A DNA stretch of 48,206 bases from Lachnospiraceae bacterium (GCA_017550425.1 JAFZPG010000001.1:1-48206), one strand, 5' to 3'. Shown: positions 16,072 through 25,806, numbered from the stretch's first letter. Program-made: numbers and translations. The notes: a model not told the origin generated them from the letters alone.

Positions 16072-17364
16072 CTATCTATTATTTGAAATAATAATCGCCT
16101 TCTCTATATGCCCCTCCCAAAAATCCGTTGATGAAATATAGAAAATTTGATTGTTTTCGTTTCCATAGTAACTCTCCCCGACTGCCGCCTCCAAAAAGAA
16201 CCTATTTGATCCGTTGACCTTTTGAAGAATCTTGTCATCGATCGGATCATAAAGATAATACCAGTATTCACCATTCATGGCCCATGAAGCCAATATATAA
16301 TGATCACTCTGTACCAGATGGCCCACTGGAAATGGCAATTCACGAATCCACTGGCCGGAATAATCATACAAAACACCGGGTTCATCCGCTGCAGAGCATT
16401 TCACTATATAACCATCTGCAAAATCATATTCTCCACTCTCAGATGCAGAAAGCGTTTCTGTCAAATCTGTCAACAATCCTTTTGTTATATCGTAATCGAA
16501 TACCTTCGTATAACTGTGCTGTTTTAAAGCTTTGTAATACCCTTCCATATCCTCCTGAATACTTGGAAGACTTCCATAGGGCACATCCAAGCCGGACGTG
16601 CAAAAAAATAAATGATCATTATATTCTTTTAAGTTATGTATCGAAAGGTCATATAAATCATCTTCACAAAACACCTCTTTTTGTTCACTTCCATCTAATG
16701 GGATCATTATGATCACGACTTTACGTCTGTCCAGAGGTTCTCCGATCCACCAACTATGTTCCCCGTTCTCATCTATCTGTTCAATCATTTCATTTGAATA
16801 GGTAAAACTTCGAAAATAGTTAGTAGATGTATATATCTCCTGAACAAAAGATAGTGAATCCGGAAGTTTCAGTTCTGATACTGTCCGTCGGTTTTCCCCT
16901 TTAAGATCTGCCCGAACCAGATTTGGATAATCAAAAAAGAAACAGCAGTCCTTTTGAAAGGCTATTGTTTTACCACCGAGGTCGAATGCCATACAAAAGT
17001 CGGATATCAATTCTCCTGTAACAAAATCATATTGCGGAGGCTTATGTTCACATCCCGGATCAAAGCAATAGTAATTGCTCTGTCCTGTCGATACATCAAA
17101 AAAATGGAGTGAAACGCGACCCTGATCCGAATGCTCCTGAAACAAGGCATATTTCTCGGCAAATGTATTGCAAGAATACTCATAATATAACACTTTGTCA
17201 CTTTTTGCATTTGGTTCAACTACCGCTGTCGAAGGTGAGCCAATTGAGGAGTCGGCAGCAGCCGATCCGACTTCTTTACTTTCATCGACCTGCCCGCTTG
17301 ATTTACATCCTAATAAATCAAGGCACAGCACCAATATAAGCATAATCCGACATGATTTATCCAT
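16072..17364 (-). CDS. AT-rich lipoprotein, beta-propeller-like
   Basis: This 430-residue protein has a lipoprotein signal (MDKSCRIMLILVLCLDLLGC, lipobox LLGC with Cys20). The mature part has repeated strand motifs such as HSYTKVFDYDITKGLLTDLT and SDHYILASWAMNGEYWYYLY, suggesting a beta-propeller like DUF5050-type proteins. The base composition is clearly more AT-rich than its neighbours, with TTT/AAA-rich codons, suggesting later acquisition. Start 17364 is chosen for its lipobox and the AAAGGTC site; an ATG at 17379 is possible. It is the last gene of the 10-gene minus-strand run and ends 15 bases before the response regulator gene. Confidence 0.65.
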   Translation of the reverse strand: MDKSCRIMLILVLCLDLLGCKSSGQVDESKEVGSAAADSSIGSPSTAVVEPNAKSDKVLYYEYSCNTFAEKYALFQEHSDQGRVSLHFFDVSTGQSNYYCFDPGCEHKPPQYDFVTGELISDFCMAFDLGGKTIAFQKDCCFFFDYPNLVRADLKGENRRTVSELKLPDSLSFVQEIYTSTNYFRSFTYSNEMIEQIDENGEHSWWIGEPLDRRKVVIIMIPLDGSEQKEVFCEDDLYDLSIHNLKEYNDHLFFCTSGLDVPYGSLPSIQEDMEGYYKALKQHSYTKVFDYDITKGLLTDLTETLSASESGEYDFADGYIVKCSAADEPGVLYDYSGQWIRELPFPVGHLVQSDHYILASWAMNGEYWYYLYDPIDDKILQKVNGSNRFFLEAAVGESYYGNENNQIFYISSTDFWEGHIEKAIIISNNR

Positions 17365-17380
17365 CTTCTGACCTTTCATT

Positions 17381-18127
17381 CTATTCCTTGCAGATCGTGA
17401 GTCCGCACTGTCCTGCGGCAAATGAGAGGTCCACATAGTAACCGTCTGCATGGTATGCGTTGTAGGTATAAACGGCAACGCCATACGTAGTCTGGTCCTC
17501 TTCTTCCGCATCGATCGTAAAACCGCAGGCCTTCAGTTTTGCAGCGTAAGCTCGGATCTGGTCGACTGTGACATTTTGGAACGCCGCGGTGAACTCATCC
17601 TCGGAGGTGTTTGCGGCCAGGATCGGGAAGTCGGGCTTCGGGATCAGGCGCGTGAACGCATTGTCCGGCCAGTTCCCGCCGTACTGCACGACGTTGCCAT
17701 CCTCCGTCTTCACGTTCCAGGTTCCATCTGCATTCTGGACGAAGTCCACGCCATCGCCACCCTTTATGGTCATACGGCCGTCTTCATCAAACGAAACGTC
17801 ATAGCCTTCAGCCTTGGCCGCAGCGATGATCTCCTGCTTTGCCGAAGCATCCAGCTGCCCCCATACCGTGTTGCTCGAGCCGTTCCCGGCCACGATGGCC
17901 GAAAAATCCGGCAGGTTCGCCGCCGTATGGGCCGGAGCCGCCTCGGTAGCGTCGTTATCTGCGCTCTTCGTAGTCTCTGCGCCGCGATCCACACGCGTGA
18001 GCGGCGGATCATCATCCACCGTTGCCGCCGTGGTATTTCCGCCTTTGTCGGCGCCGCCGTTGCAGGCGGTCAATGCCAGCATCGCCGCGAGCAGACCCGC
18101 TGATATGGAATATCTTATCTTCTTCAT
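17381..18127 (-). CDS. Lipoprotein of unknown function
   Basis: This 248-residue protein has a clear lipoprotein signal, MKKIRYSISAGLLAAMLALT followed by AC (lipobox LTAC, Cys22), then a Thr/Asp/Ala-rich linker. The mature domain shows a bacterial-lipoprotein pattern including VQNADGTWNVKTEDGNVVQY, FTRLIPKPDFPI and a final YYVDLSFAAGQCGLTICKE. I do not recognise a named family. GAGGGATG precedes the ATG, and the gene follows the secreted-protein gene after 20 bases. It is part of the transglutaminase/AAA gene run. Confidence 0.7.
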   Translation of the reverse strand: MKKIRYSISAGLLAAMLALTACNGGADKGGNTTAATVDDDPPLTRVDRGAETTKSADNDATEAAPAHTAANLPDFSAIVAGNGSSNTVWGQLDASAKQEIIAAAKAEGYDVSFDEDGRMTIKGGDGVDFVQNADGTWNVKTEDGNVVQYGGNWPDNAFTRLIPKPDFPILAANTSEDEFTAAFQNVTVDQIRAYAAKLKACGFTIDAEEEDQTTYGVAVYTYNAYHADGYYVDLSFAAGQCGLTICKE

Positions 18128-18147
18128 AGATCATCCCTCATACTAAA

Positions 18148-19530
18148 TCACTTGGTGAAATCGATCCGGATCACAGGATTGACATCGACCGGCGCAAAGA
18201 CCGTACCCGAATCCTGCGCAAAATCATTGACATCATCCACCTGCTCCTCAACCTTTCCCTTATACTCGACGCGCGAGGAAGAGATCATGGTCATCTTCGA
18301 AAGATCGAACGCATCGATCTTGATCTCGGTATAACCGACGCCGCCGATGGCAGCCGCCGAGTCGTCTCTCCATTCCATGATGCGGTTGAGCATAAAGGAC
18401 GTATCATCCTTTAAGAGTTCCGCAGTGCCCCTGACTATCACCTTTCCCTTTGTCTCGTCCACGTGAAGCGTCATTTTAGCCTCCACCGAACGCCGCAGGA
18501 CCGACACGGTCTGGGCTTCATCCCGGATCTTTTGGTAAGCGCCATACGAATAGAGCACGCTCTTTACCTGTGCAAATCCCGGCGTATCCTCCAGATGCGT
18601 CTCTAACGGGGAAATGTCTTCCTTATCAAACTCCAGCGAGATGGTCCCGGTATAATCGCCGGCCATTCCCGCGCTGCCGTTAACTAATTCACCTTTCACC
18701 GTCAGCCGCATGGTATTCTTCGGAATGCCCCAGATGGTGCACTCATACTTCTGCGTAGTCTGCGGGAATTTGATCTTCCAAACATTCTGGCTGTCGTTTT
18801 TTTCGGCCAGCGCGACCGCCTTACGACTGCAGGTCGCGTAGAAATCGTTCGCGACCTCGAGGGTTTTTTCCACTCCGGACAGGAACTCCTCAAACTGCTG
18901 TTCGCCTTCTTTCAGGCCTTTTGCGGTGATTGCCGTCGAAACGACCGAGCCGAGGATAGGAACCGCCTTCGCGCCTGCCTTCGTGACCCTTCCGGCCACC
19001 TTACCGGCTTTCAGCGTGACCTCCATCGACTTCTCCACCGCCATCTGTGCCGCGGTGATACTGTTCGAAGTCACCGCCGGCAAAACATCATCCTTCTTAA
19101 AACATGCATAGACATCGCCGGGGGTGATCGGTACTCCCGGGATCGTGATGATCGAGAGTAAAGCCTCCAGGCTCTGCTCTCCCCAAACCGCCGTCGCCCG
19201 GTTTTGCAACTGATGCGCAAGCTGGTTGATCGCGACGACCTGCTCGACCGACAGGTTCTTTTCGGTCAATGTCTCGCGGATGATCTCATTCAGTTCTTTC
19301 ATGCTCAGGCCGAACTCGCCCGACAGTTCGCCGGTGAATGTCAGGTCTCCGAGTTTCAGTTCCACCGGATGTTTCTCGGTCCCGCCGGTCTTCTGCGTGA
19401 TACGGTCATAATCGATGCCGTAGATGATGTCAAAGCGATCCGTTTCGACATCCGCCGAAGCCGTGAAAACAAACAGCAGGGAAAGTGTGAATACCAATAC
19501 GATCGGAAGGATCTTCTTTATCTTCTTCAT
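18148..19530 (-). CDS. Secreted protein of unknown function
   Basis: This 460-residue protein has a Sec signal (MKKIKKILPIVLVFTLSLLF, then VFTASA, cleavage likely after ASA near residue 27). It contains a long helical middle with AVEKSMEVTLKAGKVAGRVT and a glycine/alanine-rich hydrophobic stretch (KAVPILGSVVSTAITAKGLK) that could insert in or lie on a membrane. The C-terminal half is predicted beta-rich. No family recognised. The start overlaps the stop of the preceding lipoprotein gene as ATGA and has GGAGGTGG before it, so translation is coupled. It is part of the run that begins at 29813. Confidence 0.7.
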   Translation of the reverse strand: MKKIKKILPIVLVFTLSLLFVFTASADVETDRFDIIYGIDYDRITQKTGGTEKHPVELKLGDLTFTGELSGEFGLSMKELNEIIRETLTEKNLSVEQVVAINQLAHQLQNRATAVWGEQSLEALLSIITIPGVPITPGDVYACFKKDDVLPAVTSNSITAAQMAVEKSMEVTLKAGKVAGRVTKAGAKAVPILGSVVSTAITAKGLKEGEQQFEEFLSGVEKTLEVANDFYATCSRKAVALAEKNDSQNVWKIKFPQTTQKYECTIWGIPKNTMRLTVKGELVNGSAGMAGDYTGTISLEFDKEDISPLETHLEDTPGFAQVKSVLYSYGAYQKIRDEAQTVSVLRRSVEAKMTLHVDETKGKVIVRGTAELLKDDTSFMLNRIMEWRDDSAAAIGGVGYTEIKIDAFDLSKMTMISSSRVEYKGKVEEQVDDVNDFAQDSGTVFAPVDVNPVIRIDFTK

Positions 19531-20453
19531 GGCTCCACCTCCATTTCCTCGCCGGCTTTCAGGAACGAGCGGCGCAGTTCGAGAAGTTTTTCATCCTCGG
19601 GAAATATAGCCAAGCCTTCGTCGACGTAGCTTCCGGCCAGCGGAAGATCCTGCGCGATCAAAGCACAGGCTGCGGCATTTCTCCAGACATCGGCCGAAAA
19701 AGGATCGGCTTTCAACGCCAGGCGCGCATACTCCAGCGCCTTTGAATAATCTTCCGCGTCAACGCTTTCGGCAGAAAGGCCGAGCAGGTAGTCCGTGTGG
19801 TACAGATAACGGTCCCACTCATGGCCCGTAAGGTCGGGCGTGTACGCCGTATAGATCTTCTCTTCGAGGTCGCGCAGACGATCCCGCAACGTGTACAGGT
19901 CCGCGACCTCCATCTTCTTCAGGTAATAGAAATCCAAGCCCTCGTCGGGAAACGCGGGCATGATGGAAGCGATCGAATAGGGCTTGAGGCTTTCCTCATA
20001 TTGCCCCTGGATCTCGAGCAGAAGCCCTTCGAAATAGCTGGTATACGGGGAGGCGTAGTTGATCTCGGCGATCGTGTCCCAGCCGGAGTACCGGCTGTCG
20101 GCCGTGAAGCTCGCGATCGTGTCGCCCTCGCCCTTCAGCCACAGGATGTACTCGACCGCATAGCGCAGCGCGCTCGTCGAAGCCCCGGCAAATGAATAGT
20201 AGTATTCGCCGGTGGCCTGCAGACCCAGCTGTGCAGTCTTATCGCCGCGCTCCTTGATGCTGCTCATGAGAGCCATGAAATCATCACACGAGGTCGCGGT
20301 CTCCGAGCCCGCATTGCCCCCGCTTCCGTTCGCCGTGCCGGCCTGCGCGGCGTCCGCCGTGATAGCCTCCGGCGTGTCGGCTCCCTTGCCGCACGCGCAC
20401 AGTGTGGCCGCCAAGGCCAGCGCCAGCAAAGATGACAAAACTCTTCCGGTCAA
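19527..20453 (-). CDS. Lipoprotein with TPR-like helical repeats
   Basis: This protein of about 308 residues has a lipoprotein signal (GRVLSSLLALALAATLCAC; Cys is the lipidation site). The C-terminal part (SKALEYARLALKADPFSADV, WRNAAACALIAQDLPLAGSY, VDEGLAIFPEDEKLLELRRS) is a run of helix pairs with the spacing of tetratricopeptide repeats, usually a protein-protein surface. I favour the TTG start at 20453 because AAAGGGGGC lies about 8 bases before it. A GTG at 20477 overlapping the preceding stop as GTGA is the alternative. The partners may be the transglutaminase-like protein or the other lipoproteins made by the same operon. Confidence 0.7.
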   Translation of the reverse strand: MTGRVLSSLLALALAATLCACGKGADTPEAITADAAQAGTANGSGGNAGSETATSCDDFMALMSSIKERGDKTAQLGLQATGEYYYSFAGASTSALRYAVEYILWLKGEGDTIASFTADSRYSGWDTIAEINYASPYTSYFEGLLLEIQGQYEESLKPYSIASIMPAFPDEGLDFYYLKKMEVADLYTLRDRLRDLEEKIYTAYTPDLTGHEWDRYLYHTDYLLGLSAESVDAEDYSKALEYARLALKADPFSADVWRNAAACALIAQDLPLAGSYVDEGLAIFPEDEKLLELRRSFLKAGEEMEVEP

Positions 20454-20473
20454 TGTACTGCCCCCTTTCCTGA

Positions 20474-23206
20474 TCACCTATATACATCTGAAGAATAGTA
20501 TTGAGAGGTGGTCAAATCGTAGTTATCCGTCACATTTCTCCCGTTCTCATCGAGGATCCTCGCTCGGATCGTATGATTACCGACTACACCCAGACTGTAT
20601 ACAAGATCGTAGTCCGACTCCGAGTCATCGCGATATACTTCAAGCGTATGTCCGGGCGCCAAAGAACCGTCCGAAATGCTCCACTGCATGCGATGCATGC
20701 CCGTGCCTGTAGTTTCTTTGTCAAAATCGCCATATACGGCAATCGAGAGCGGTCTGGGCAGAACACTGTACGCCGGTGAAGTATAGCCGACCACGTACAG
20801 ATCCGTGACATCCCGTCCCGCAGAATCGGTGATCCGGATTGCCTCCATCGGTATTTCAAAATCGTATACTCCGACATTCCGGTACACCTCATTATCTTCT
20901 ACCATGACCGGTTGGATCGTGATCTTATCGCCGTCACGAAGCCGGCCGTAGCGCAAATATCCGTTCAGGACCTTCGAACCGGCTCTCTGACCGTCATATA
21001 CTTTAACAAAATCCTCGTACATAACGGAGACCTCCAGATACTCATCGTCGTCCTCCTCCTGATACTCGCCGCCGCCGAGCATACCGCCGGACATTCCGCC
21101 GGAATATCCGGGCTGACCGGTGACCTCGACCGGAATCCATCCCGAACCTTCAATGTATACTTCCACCCATGCGTGTCCGCGGTTCGTCGACACGGTGGTC
21201 CATCTGCCTGGACGTCCCTGCTGCATAAATCCGAGGACAACCCGCGCGGGGATGCCATACGCACGATACATTAAGGTCGCCGCCGCCGCATAATGCTGAC
21301 AGATACCTTTTTTACTCTTTTTCAGGAAATACAGCACCATGTCCTCATCTTCCGGGAAGGTGCCGAAATCAAAGGAATATTCTGCCGCGTTTTGGATATA
21401 ATCGGCTATGTCCTCGATGAGGGAATCGCTGTTCGAAAGGCCGGCGTTTTCACCCAGTCTCAATAACTCTTGTTTCACATCCTCCGGGACATCCAGATAG
21501 TTCGAATATACAAAACACTTATACTCTGCCTCCCGGGAGTCATTACTGGTCGGAATACTCTGACCATAACTGTAGAAATACGTTTCGCAGGTATATCTTC
21601 CGGTCTCTCCGCCGGCCATTGCGCCACCGGACATGAAATACGGGTAGACGGGATGGTCAATGGCCAGATCCGCTATTCTCACAACATCACGGTAGCCGGT
21701 CCCATTGCTCAGGATCGCATTGCCCACCAGATAGTCACACCACGGTTTGTAATCTTCCTCTCCTTCGGATTTCTGAAAACCGCTTCCGTTATATACGCCG
21801 TACGAAAACTCCTTAAAGTAATAATCGCGGTTGCTCTGAGCGTAAAAAGAGAACACTTTCTGCGCATTATTCTGCTGTCCGCCAAACCGGAAGTCTCCCA
21901 TGGAACCGGAAAACTCCGAGCCATCCCGAGATATTTGGAAGCCGTCCTCGCTCGCGGTTGAGATCAAGCCCTGACCACTGCCGCCACTGCCGTTTCCGCC
22001 TCCGCTGCCGCCGCTTCCGCTTCCACCACTGCCGCCACTGCCGTTTCCGCCTCCGCTGATGTTCGCTGTCACTTTCAGTTTTCCTAATACCGTGGCAATG
22101 TCATAGTACCGGGTGACATCTCCATGCTCGTCATTCGTCACTTTGATCGTATCCAAATCGTTCGGTACCGTACCCGGATTCACGATCGATCCGGTACATC
22201 TCGTGGACAATGTATCCCCCTCGGCAACCCCCGCTCCGGAAACCGTAAAATTCGGGTTCGTCAGCGCAACACCGTCATATTTTTTTGTTGCCGATCCGCT
22301 GGTCAGAGTGATCTGCCGCGGCAACAGTTTCAGTTCTCCGTCCTTATAATCGATATAGTATTGATCCGTGACTTCGTTTCCGTCTTCATCCCGGATGACT
22401 CCGTCGACGATGCGGTTAACGGCAAACAGATCCCCTTTTGCTGCATCGGGATAAGATTTGCAATGGAACTCCGCCGTGTGTCCGGGCTTAAGCGCTCCGG
22501 ATACGATGGTCCATTCATCATAATTTCTAAACGACTCAATATCTCCGTCATAGGTCATGGTGCGACTTCCGGCAGCGACCGTGATTCTTTCATGAGCGTC
22601 CCGGATCGACGCCGTTTTTTTCGGGATACGATAGCAGTCCGAAGCGTCCGTTCCGTCCGAATGAAGGATCACAAATTCATCCAGATAATAGATCAGATCC
22701 GAACCTTTCTCCTCCGTCTGCACTTTTACGCTCTTCAAGTAGTCGTCGTATTCCAGCCCGCCGATCTCGTAATCATCCTCTGAGACTGTCACGGTATACA
22801 CTTCTCCCAGGGTAGAGAGGTCCGTAAGGCGAATATCGAGCTCCTTCGGAAGGATCTGGAACTTCTTGATGCCGCTGTCGTTTTTGATCCCAACGACCGA
22901 AACCGAATGGGCGCGCACTTCGTATTCTCCGACCAGAAGCGGTACTTCGGTGCTCCATTCTGCATCCTCAGCGCCCGCCGGCCGAAACTCATACGTCGTT
23001 TCACCGATCGCGGAAAAACCCGACGAAGGATCCGGCTTCTCTCCGTATACCACGGAATTGCACTTCAGGGCACGATAACGGAAGCCGACGAGAAAGAAAA
23101 ACGCCAAAAAAACCGACACTACGATCACGACTATGATCGTGATCTTCTTCACCTTTTTCAGGATCCGTGCCAACCGTTCCATTTTCTGTTCATACTCTGT
23201 ATACAT
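20474..23206 (-). CDS. Membrane-anchored transglutaminase-like protein with MBG/YDG-type repeats
   Basis: This 910-residue protein has a basic N-terminus and one membrane helix (about residues 22-42), so the rest is extracellular. Beta domains with YDG motifs (MTYDGD, KKYDGV, KVYDGQ) flank a long Gly/Ser linker (about residues 384-412). A transglutaminase-like domain follows: Cys636 (KGICQHYAAAATLMYRAYGI), His678 (NRGHAWVEVYIEGSGW) and, at the usual Asp place, Glu694 (IPVEVTG). The D-to-E change may alter activity, although the spacing is right for a catalytic triad. The family includes proteases and cross-linkers of bacterial envelopes. Start 23206 has GGGAGGC. The next gene downstream overlaps its stop. 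Confidence 0.8.
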   Translation of the reverse strand: MYTEYEQKMERLARILKKVKKITIIVVIVVSVFLAFFFLVGFRYRALKCNSVVYGEKPDPSSGFSAIGETTYEFRPAGAEDAEWSTEVPLLVGEYEVRAHSVSVVGIKNDSGIKKFQILPKELDIRLTDLSTLGEVYTVTVSEDDYEIGGLEYDDYLKSVKVQTEEKGSDLIYYLDEFVILHSDGTDASDCYRIPKKTASIRDAHERITVAAGSRTMTYDGDIESFRNYDEWTIVSGALKPGHTAEFHCKSYPDAAKGDLFAVNRIVDGVIRDEDGNEVTDQYYIDYKDGELKLLPRQITLTSGSATKKYDGVALTNPNFTVSGAGVAEGDTLSTRCTGSIVNPGTVPNDLDTIKVTNDEHGDVTRYYDIATVLGKLKVTANISGGGNGSGGSGGSGSGGSGGGNGSGGSGQGLISTASEDGFQISRDGSEFSGSMGDFRFGGQQNNAQKVFSFYAQSNRDYYFKEFSYGVYNGSGFQKSEGEEDYKPWCDYLVGNAILSNGTGYRDVVRIADLAIDHPVYPYFMSGGAMAGGETGRYTCETYFYSYGQSIPTSNDSREAEYKCFVYSNYLDVPEDVKQELLRLGENAGLSNSDSLIEDIADYIQNAAEYSFDFGTFPEDEDMVLYFLKKSKKGICQHYAAAATLMYRAYGIPARVVLGFMQQGRPGRWTTVSTNRGHAWVEVYIEGSGWIPVEVTGQPGYSGGMSGGMLGGGEYQEEDDDEYLEVSVMYEDFVKVYDGQRAGSKVLNGYLRYGRLRDGDKITIQPVMVEDNEVYRNVGVYDFEIPMEAIRITDSAGRDVTDLYVVGYTSPAYSVLPRPLSIAVYGDFDKETTGTGMHRMQWSISDGSLAPGHTLEVYRDDSESDYDLVYSLGVVGNHTIRARILDENGRNVTDNYDLTTSQYYSSDVYR

Positions 23207-23284
23207 GTCTGCCTCCCACGGCGGTGTTCACCCGCCCGTTTCTTCCCCGAAACAGTCTATCTCACGCACATTCCGTGCGACCTG

Positions 23285-24424
23285 TCAATCCGTCAGTACC
23301 AAAGTTCCGTACAGGAAAGATATCTGGTAACAGCCGGTCTTATCCTTATAGTTCTTTGAGTTATGGATCTCATAGTAACTTTCGGTGTTGTCGAATGTTC
23401 CGATCTCTTCATCGTACCCTGTGTTGTTCTGCTGCCGAGTCACGATCCTCAGTTCATCGCCTTCCAGCAGAGTCCCGCCGACCAGACTCCAGTCATCCTG
23501 GATCGGAGGATCATAATACGGCCGGGTGATATCGTGCGTCCGAACGGTCAGTCTTCGGGGGGTGATCGTCAAAAGTCCCGTATTTAACGTGATATCGTAC
23601 AGATTCGTTACATCCTTTCCGTCCTCATCCGTAATGGTCGCCTGGATCGTATTTCTGCAGAAGCCTACTTCCCGGATGCTTCCGACGGCCTGCACCTGAA
23701 GTTTATGTCCCTCTGCTACGCCGCCCTCTACGATCCGGCAATCGGAATTGCTAAGTTCCTGCCCGTCGTACTCTTTGGTTTCTGATCCGGAGGAGATCAC
23801 CAGATAGCCCTGCCGGATCGTCAGCTTTCCGAAAGTCAGTTCAATCTCATAGTTATCCGAGACATCCGTCCCTTCGGGATCGGTGATACGTATTTGATAT
23901 GTATTCTGGTAAATGCCGACCCGGGTAGGCTCGTTGAATTCGTAGGCTTCCCACGTATTGCCACCATATACACGTCCGTTGACCAAATATACCTTATGTT
24001 GAACCAGCGGTTTTCCGTCCCAGACTTTCTCCCCGTCCTCACTGAGGAACGTCAGTTTACGGCGTTCCACGATCAGGTCGCCGAACTCCGTTTTGATCGA
24101 ATATTGGTCCGTAACATCCAAACCGGAAGAATCTACGACCTTGATCATGGCGACGTTCTCGCTCTTCCCGATCTCGGTTTGACTTCCGCGCGTCTCCACG
24201 ATCAATTCATGTTCCTTCGACAGTTCTCCGGATACCAGGAACCATCGTGAACTCGTCAGCGGTGTTCCGTCATAGGTTTTTTCGGAAGATCCGGTGCGGA
24301 TGAGCAGTTCGGTCTTGCGGTAATGGAAACTGCCCGTCGCCGCCAGAATGGTCAGCAGGATCATCACGGCAGCGGTCAATACACCTATAAAACAGATCAG
24401 ATTAAAGGAAAAATGTTTCTTCAT
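23285..24424 (-). CDS. Membrane-anchored MBG/YDG-repeat protein
   Basis: This 379-residue protein has one N-terminal membrane helix (FNLICFIGVLTAAVMILLTI, about residues 8-30) and an extracellular part made of four beta modules of about 70-80 residues. Each begins near a YDG-type motif: KTYDGTPL, KVWDGKPL, KEYDGQEL and, degenerate, RPYYDPPI. The same modules occur in the 910-residue transglutaminase-like protein downstream, so the two probably pair or share a ligand. Start 24424 follows GGGGGAG; an upstream in-frame start at 24475 would overlap the AAA+ gene further. The stop is about 80 bases before the transglutaminase-like gene start. Confidence 0.75.
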   Translation of the reverse strand: MKKHFSFNLICFIGVLTAAVMILLTILAATGSFHYRKTELLIRTGSSEKTYDGTPLTSSRWFLVSGELSKEHELIVETRGSQTEIGKSENVAMIKVVDSSGLDVTDQYSIKTEFGDLIVERRKLTFLSEDGEKVWDGKPLVQHKVYLVNGRVYGGNTWEAYEFNEPTRVGIYQNTYQIRITDPEGTDVSDNYEIELTFGKLTIRQGYLVISSGSETKEYDGQELSNSDCRIVEGGVAEGHKLQVQAVGSIREVGFCRNTIQATITDEDGKDVTNLYDITLNTGLLTITPRRLTVRTHDITRPYYDPPIQDDWSLVGGTLLEGDELRIVTRQQNNTGYDEEIGTFDNTESYYEIHNSKNYKDKTGCYQISFLYGTLVLTD

Positions 24425-24432
24425 AGCTCCCC

Positions 24433-25806
24433 CTACGATGCCGACTGGCCCAGGAAATGCAGATAGCTCCGGCACAGCGGCATAGAATCGATCCCGAACA
24501 GTTCGTCCAGTTTCTGTAACAGGTCCTTTCTGGCTTTGGATACCACGATCGGATTCTGTCCTTCGAGTCTACGTAATACCTTCTTCACCAGGAAATCATC
24601 GAGTGCATCTTCCTCGGTCCCGCCGCAGGCCACATAGACGGCAACGTACTCCTCCATCTGCTTGCGGATACGATTGCCGTAGGTGATGTGATAATTGTCC
24701 ATGAGATACCGGTCGATCTCCAGCATCTTTCTGCGGTTACGCGAAGTCATGATAAACGTCTTTTTGACCCAGTCCGTGATCATACGGAATGAGGCGAACG
24801 AGATCCTCTCACTGCCTTCAAACTTAGCGCTAAAAGGCTTCGCTTTTTTATCGAGGTTCATGACCATCGCGCGGTCGTATACCTTATCCGAAATGGCAAA
24901 TGTCGAGTCGTCGTTGTTCGCCGTACCGATGAACCAGACATTTTCCGGGATCCGAAGGCGACCGTTCTCAAACAGCACGGGATCTTTCTCCCAACGATCC
25001 GAGGTGATCTCCAGATAACGCGAATCCGGGTTCAGTTCCATCAGCGACAGGAAATCGGCGAAATAATACTCCACACGAGCGATGTTCATTTCATCCAAAA
25101 CAATGATATTGATGTCCTTCGAGTAGCAGGCCTCATACAGTTTCTTTAAAAGCAGGCTCTCGGTAAATTGCTTTGTAAACTCATTAAAATATCCGATGAC
25201 GTCCGCGCGTTCCTTCCACATGGGCTGCACGGAGATCACGGTCGACGGGTTCCCCAGGAAATCGCCAAACGCCGTCGCCAGGGATGTTTTTCCGGTTCCG
25301 GACAGACCCTGCATGATCATCAGGCGGGAGACTGCCATACCGGACACGAATTTGCGAATGTCCTCTTCTTCGTAGTACAGATGCAGTTTTGACGCGGCAA
25401 ATGCACGGAAGTCCGAGCAGACCTTAAGCAGCGGAAACGCGCCGGTCTCCGCCTTCGGCAGCTGATGTTCAGCTGCATCATCGATCGCGCACAGCGCGTG
25501 AAAACGCAGGCCGTCCTTCTGTTTGTTTTTCCTTCTGCGTTTTTTTCCGTTCCAAAGATAGCCGCGCCCCTCCTTCAGCATGTGAAGCGTCAGACCGATC
25601 ATGATGATCGGCAACAGCAGGGCAAAGATCACCGTAAGGAAAACCGTTTCCGAGCGCAGCAGTGTGCCGGTCCCGAATATATCCGCCAGGTTTTTCCCGT
25701 TCGAAAAACTCGACCCGAGAATGATCATTACGGAGCACACGCCGGCCACTGAAGCAAATATAACGAATCGCCAGAACCAGACGACTCTGTCTTTCTTTTC
25801 TTCCAT
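24433..25806 (-). CDS. Membrane-anchored McrB/MoxR-like AAA+ ATPase (copy 1)
   Basis: This 457-residue ATPase has two N-terminal membrane helices (about residues 9-31 and 54-76), a basic linker and a cytosolic AAA+ core. Walker A is GLSGTGKTS (167-175), Walker B IIVLDEMN (234-241), sensor 1 WFIGTANNDD (291-300), and a conserved Arg lies in DRAMVMNLD. The DEMN and GTAN forms resemble McrB/dynein-side AAA+ ATPases and MoxR relatives. The C-terminal domain ends DSMPLCRSYLHFLGQ, a signature shared with the other two proteins of the cluster. AAGGGGG precedes the ATG. Substrate remodelling at the membrane, perhaps of the transglutaminase-like or coiled-coil proteins, is inferred from linkage. Confidence 0.8.
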   Translation of the reverse strand: MEEKKDRVVWFWRFVIFASVAGVCSVMIILGSSFSNGKNLADIFGTGTLLRSETVFLTVIFALLLPIIMIGLTLHMLKEGRGYLWNGKKRRRKNKQKDGLRFHALCAIDDAAEHQLPKAETGAFPLLKVCSDFRAFAASKLHLYYEEEDIRKFVSGMAVSRLMIMQGLSGTGKTSLATAFGDFLGNPSTVISVQPMWKERADVIGYFNEFTKQFTESLLLKKLYEACYSKDINIIVLDEMNIARVEYYFADFLSLMELNPDSRYLEITSDRWEKDPVLFENGRLRIPENVWFIGTANNDDSTFAISDKVYDRAMVMNLDKKAKPFSAKFEGSERISFASFRMITDWVKKTFIMTSRNRRKMLEIDRYLMDNYHITYGNRIRKQMEEYVAVYVACGGTEEDALDDFLVKKVLRRLEGQNPIVVSKARKDLLQKLDELFGIDSMPLCRSYLHFLGQSAS

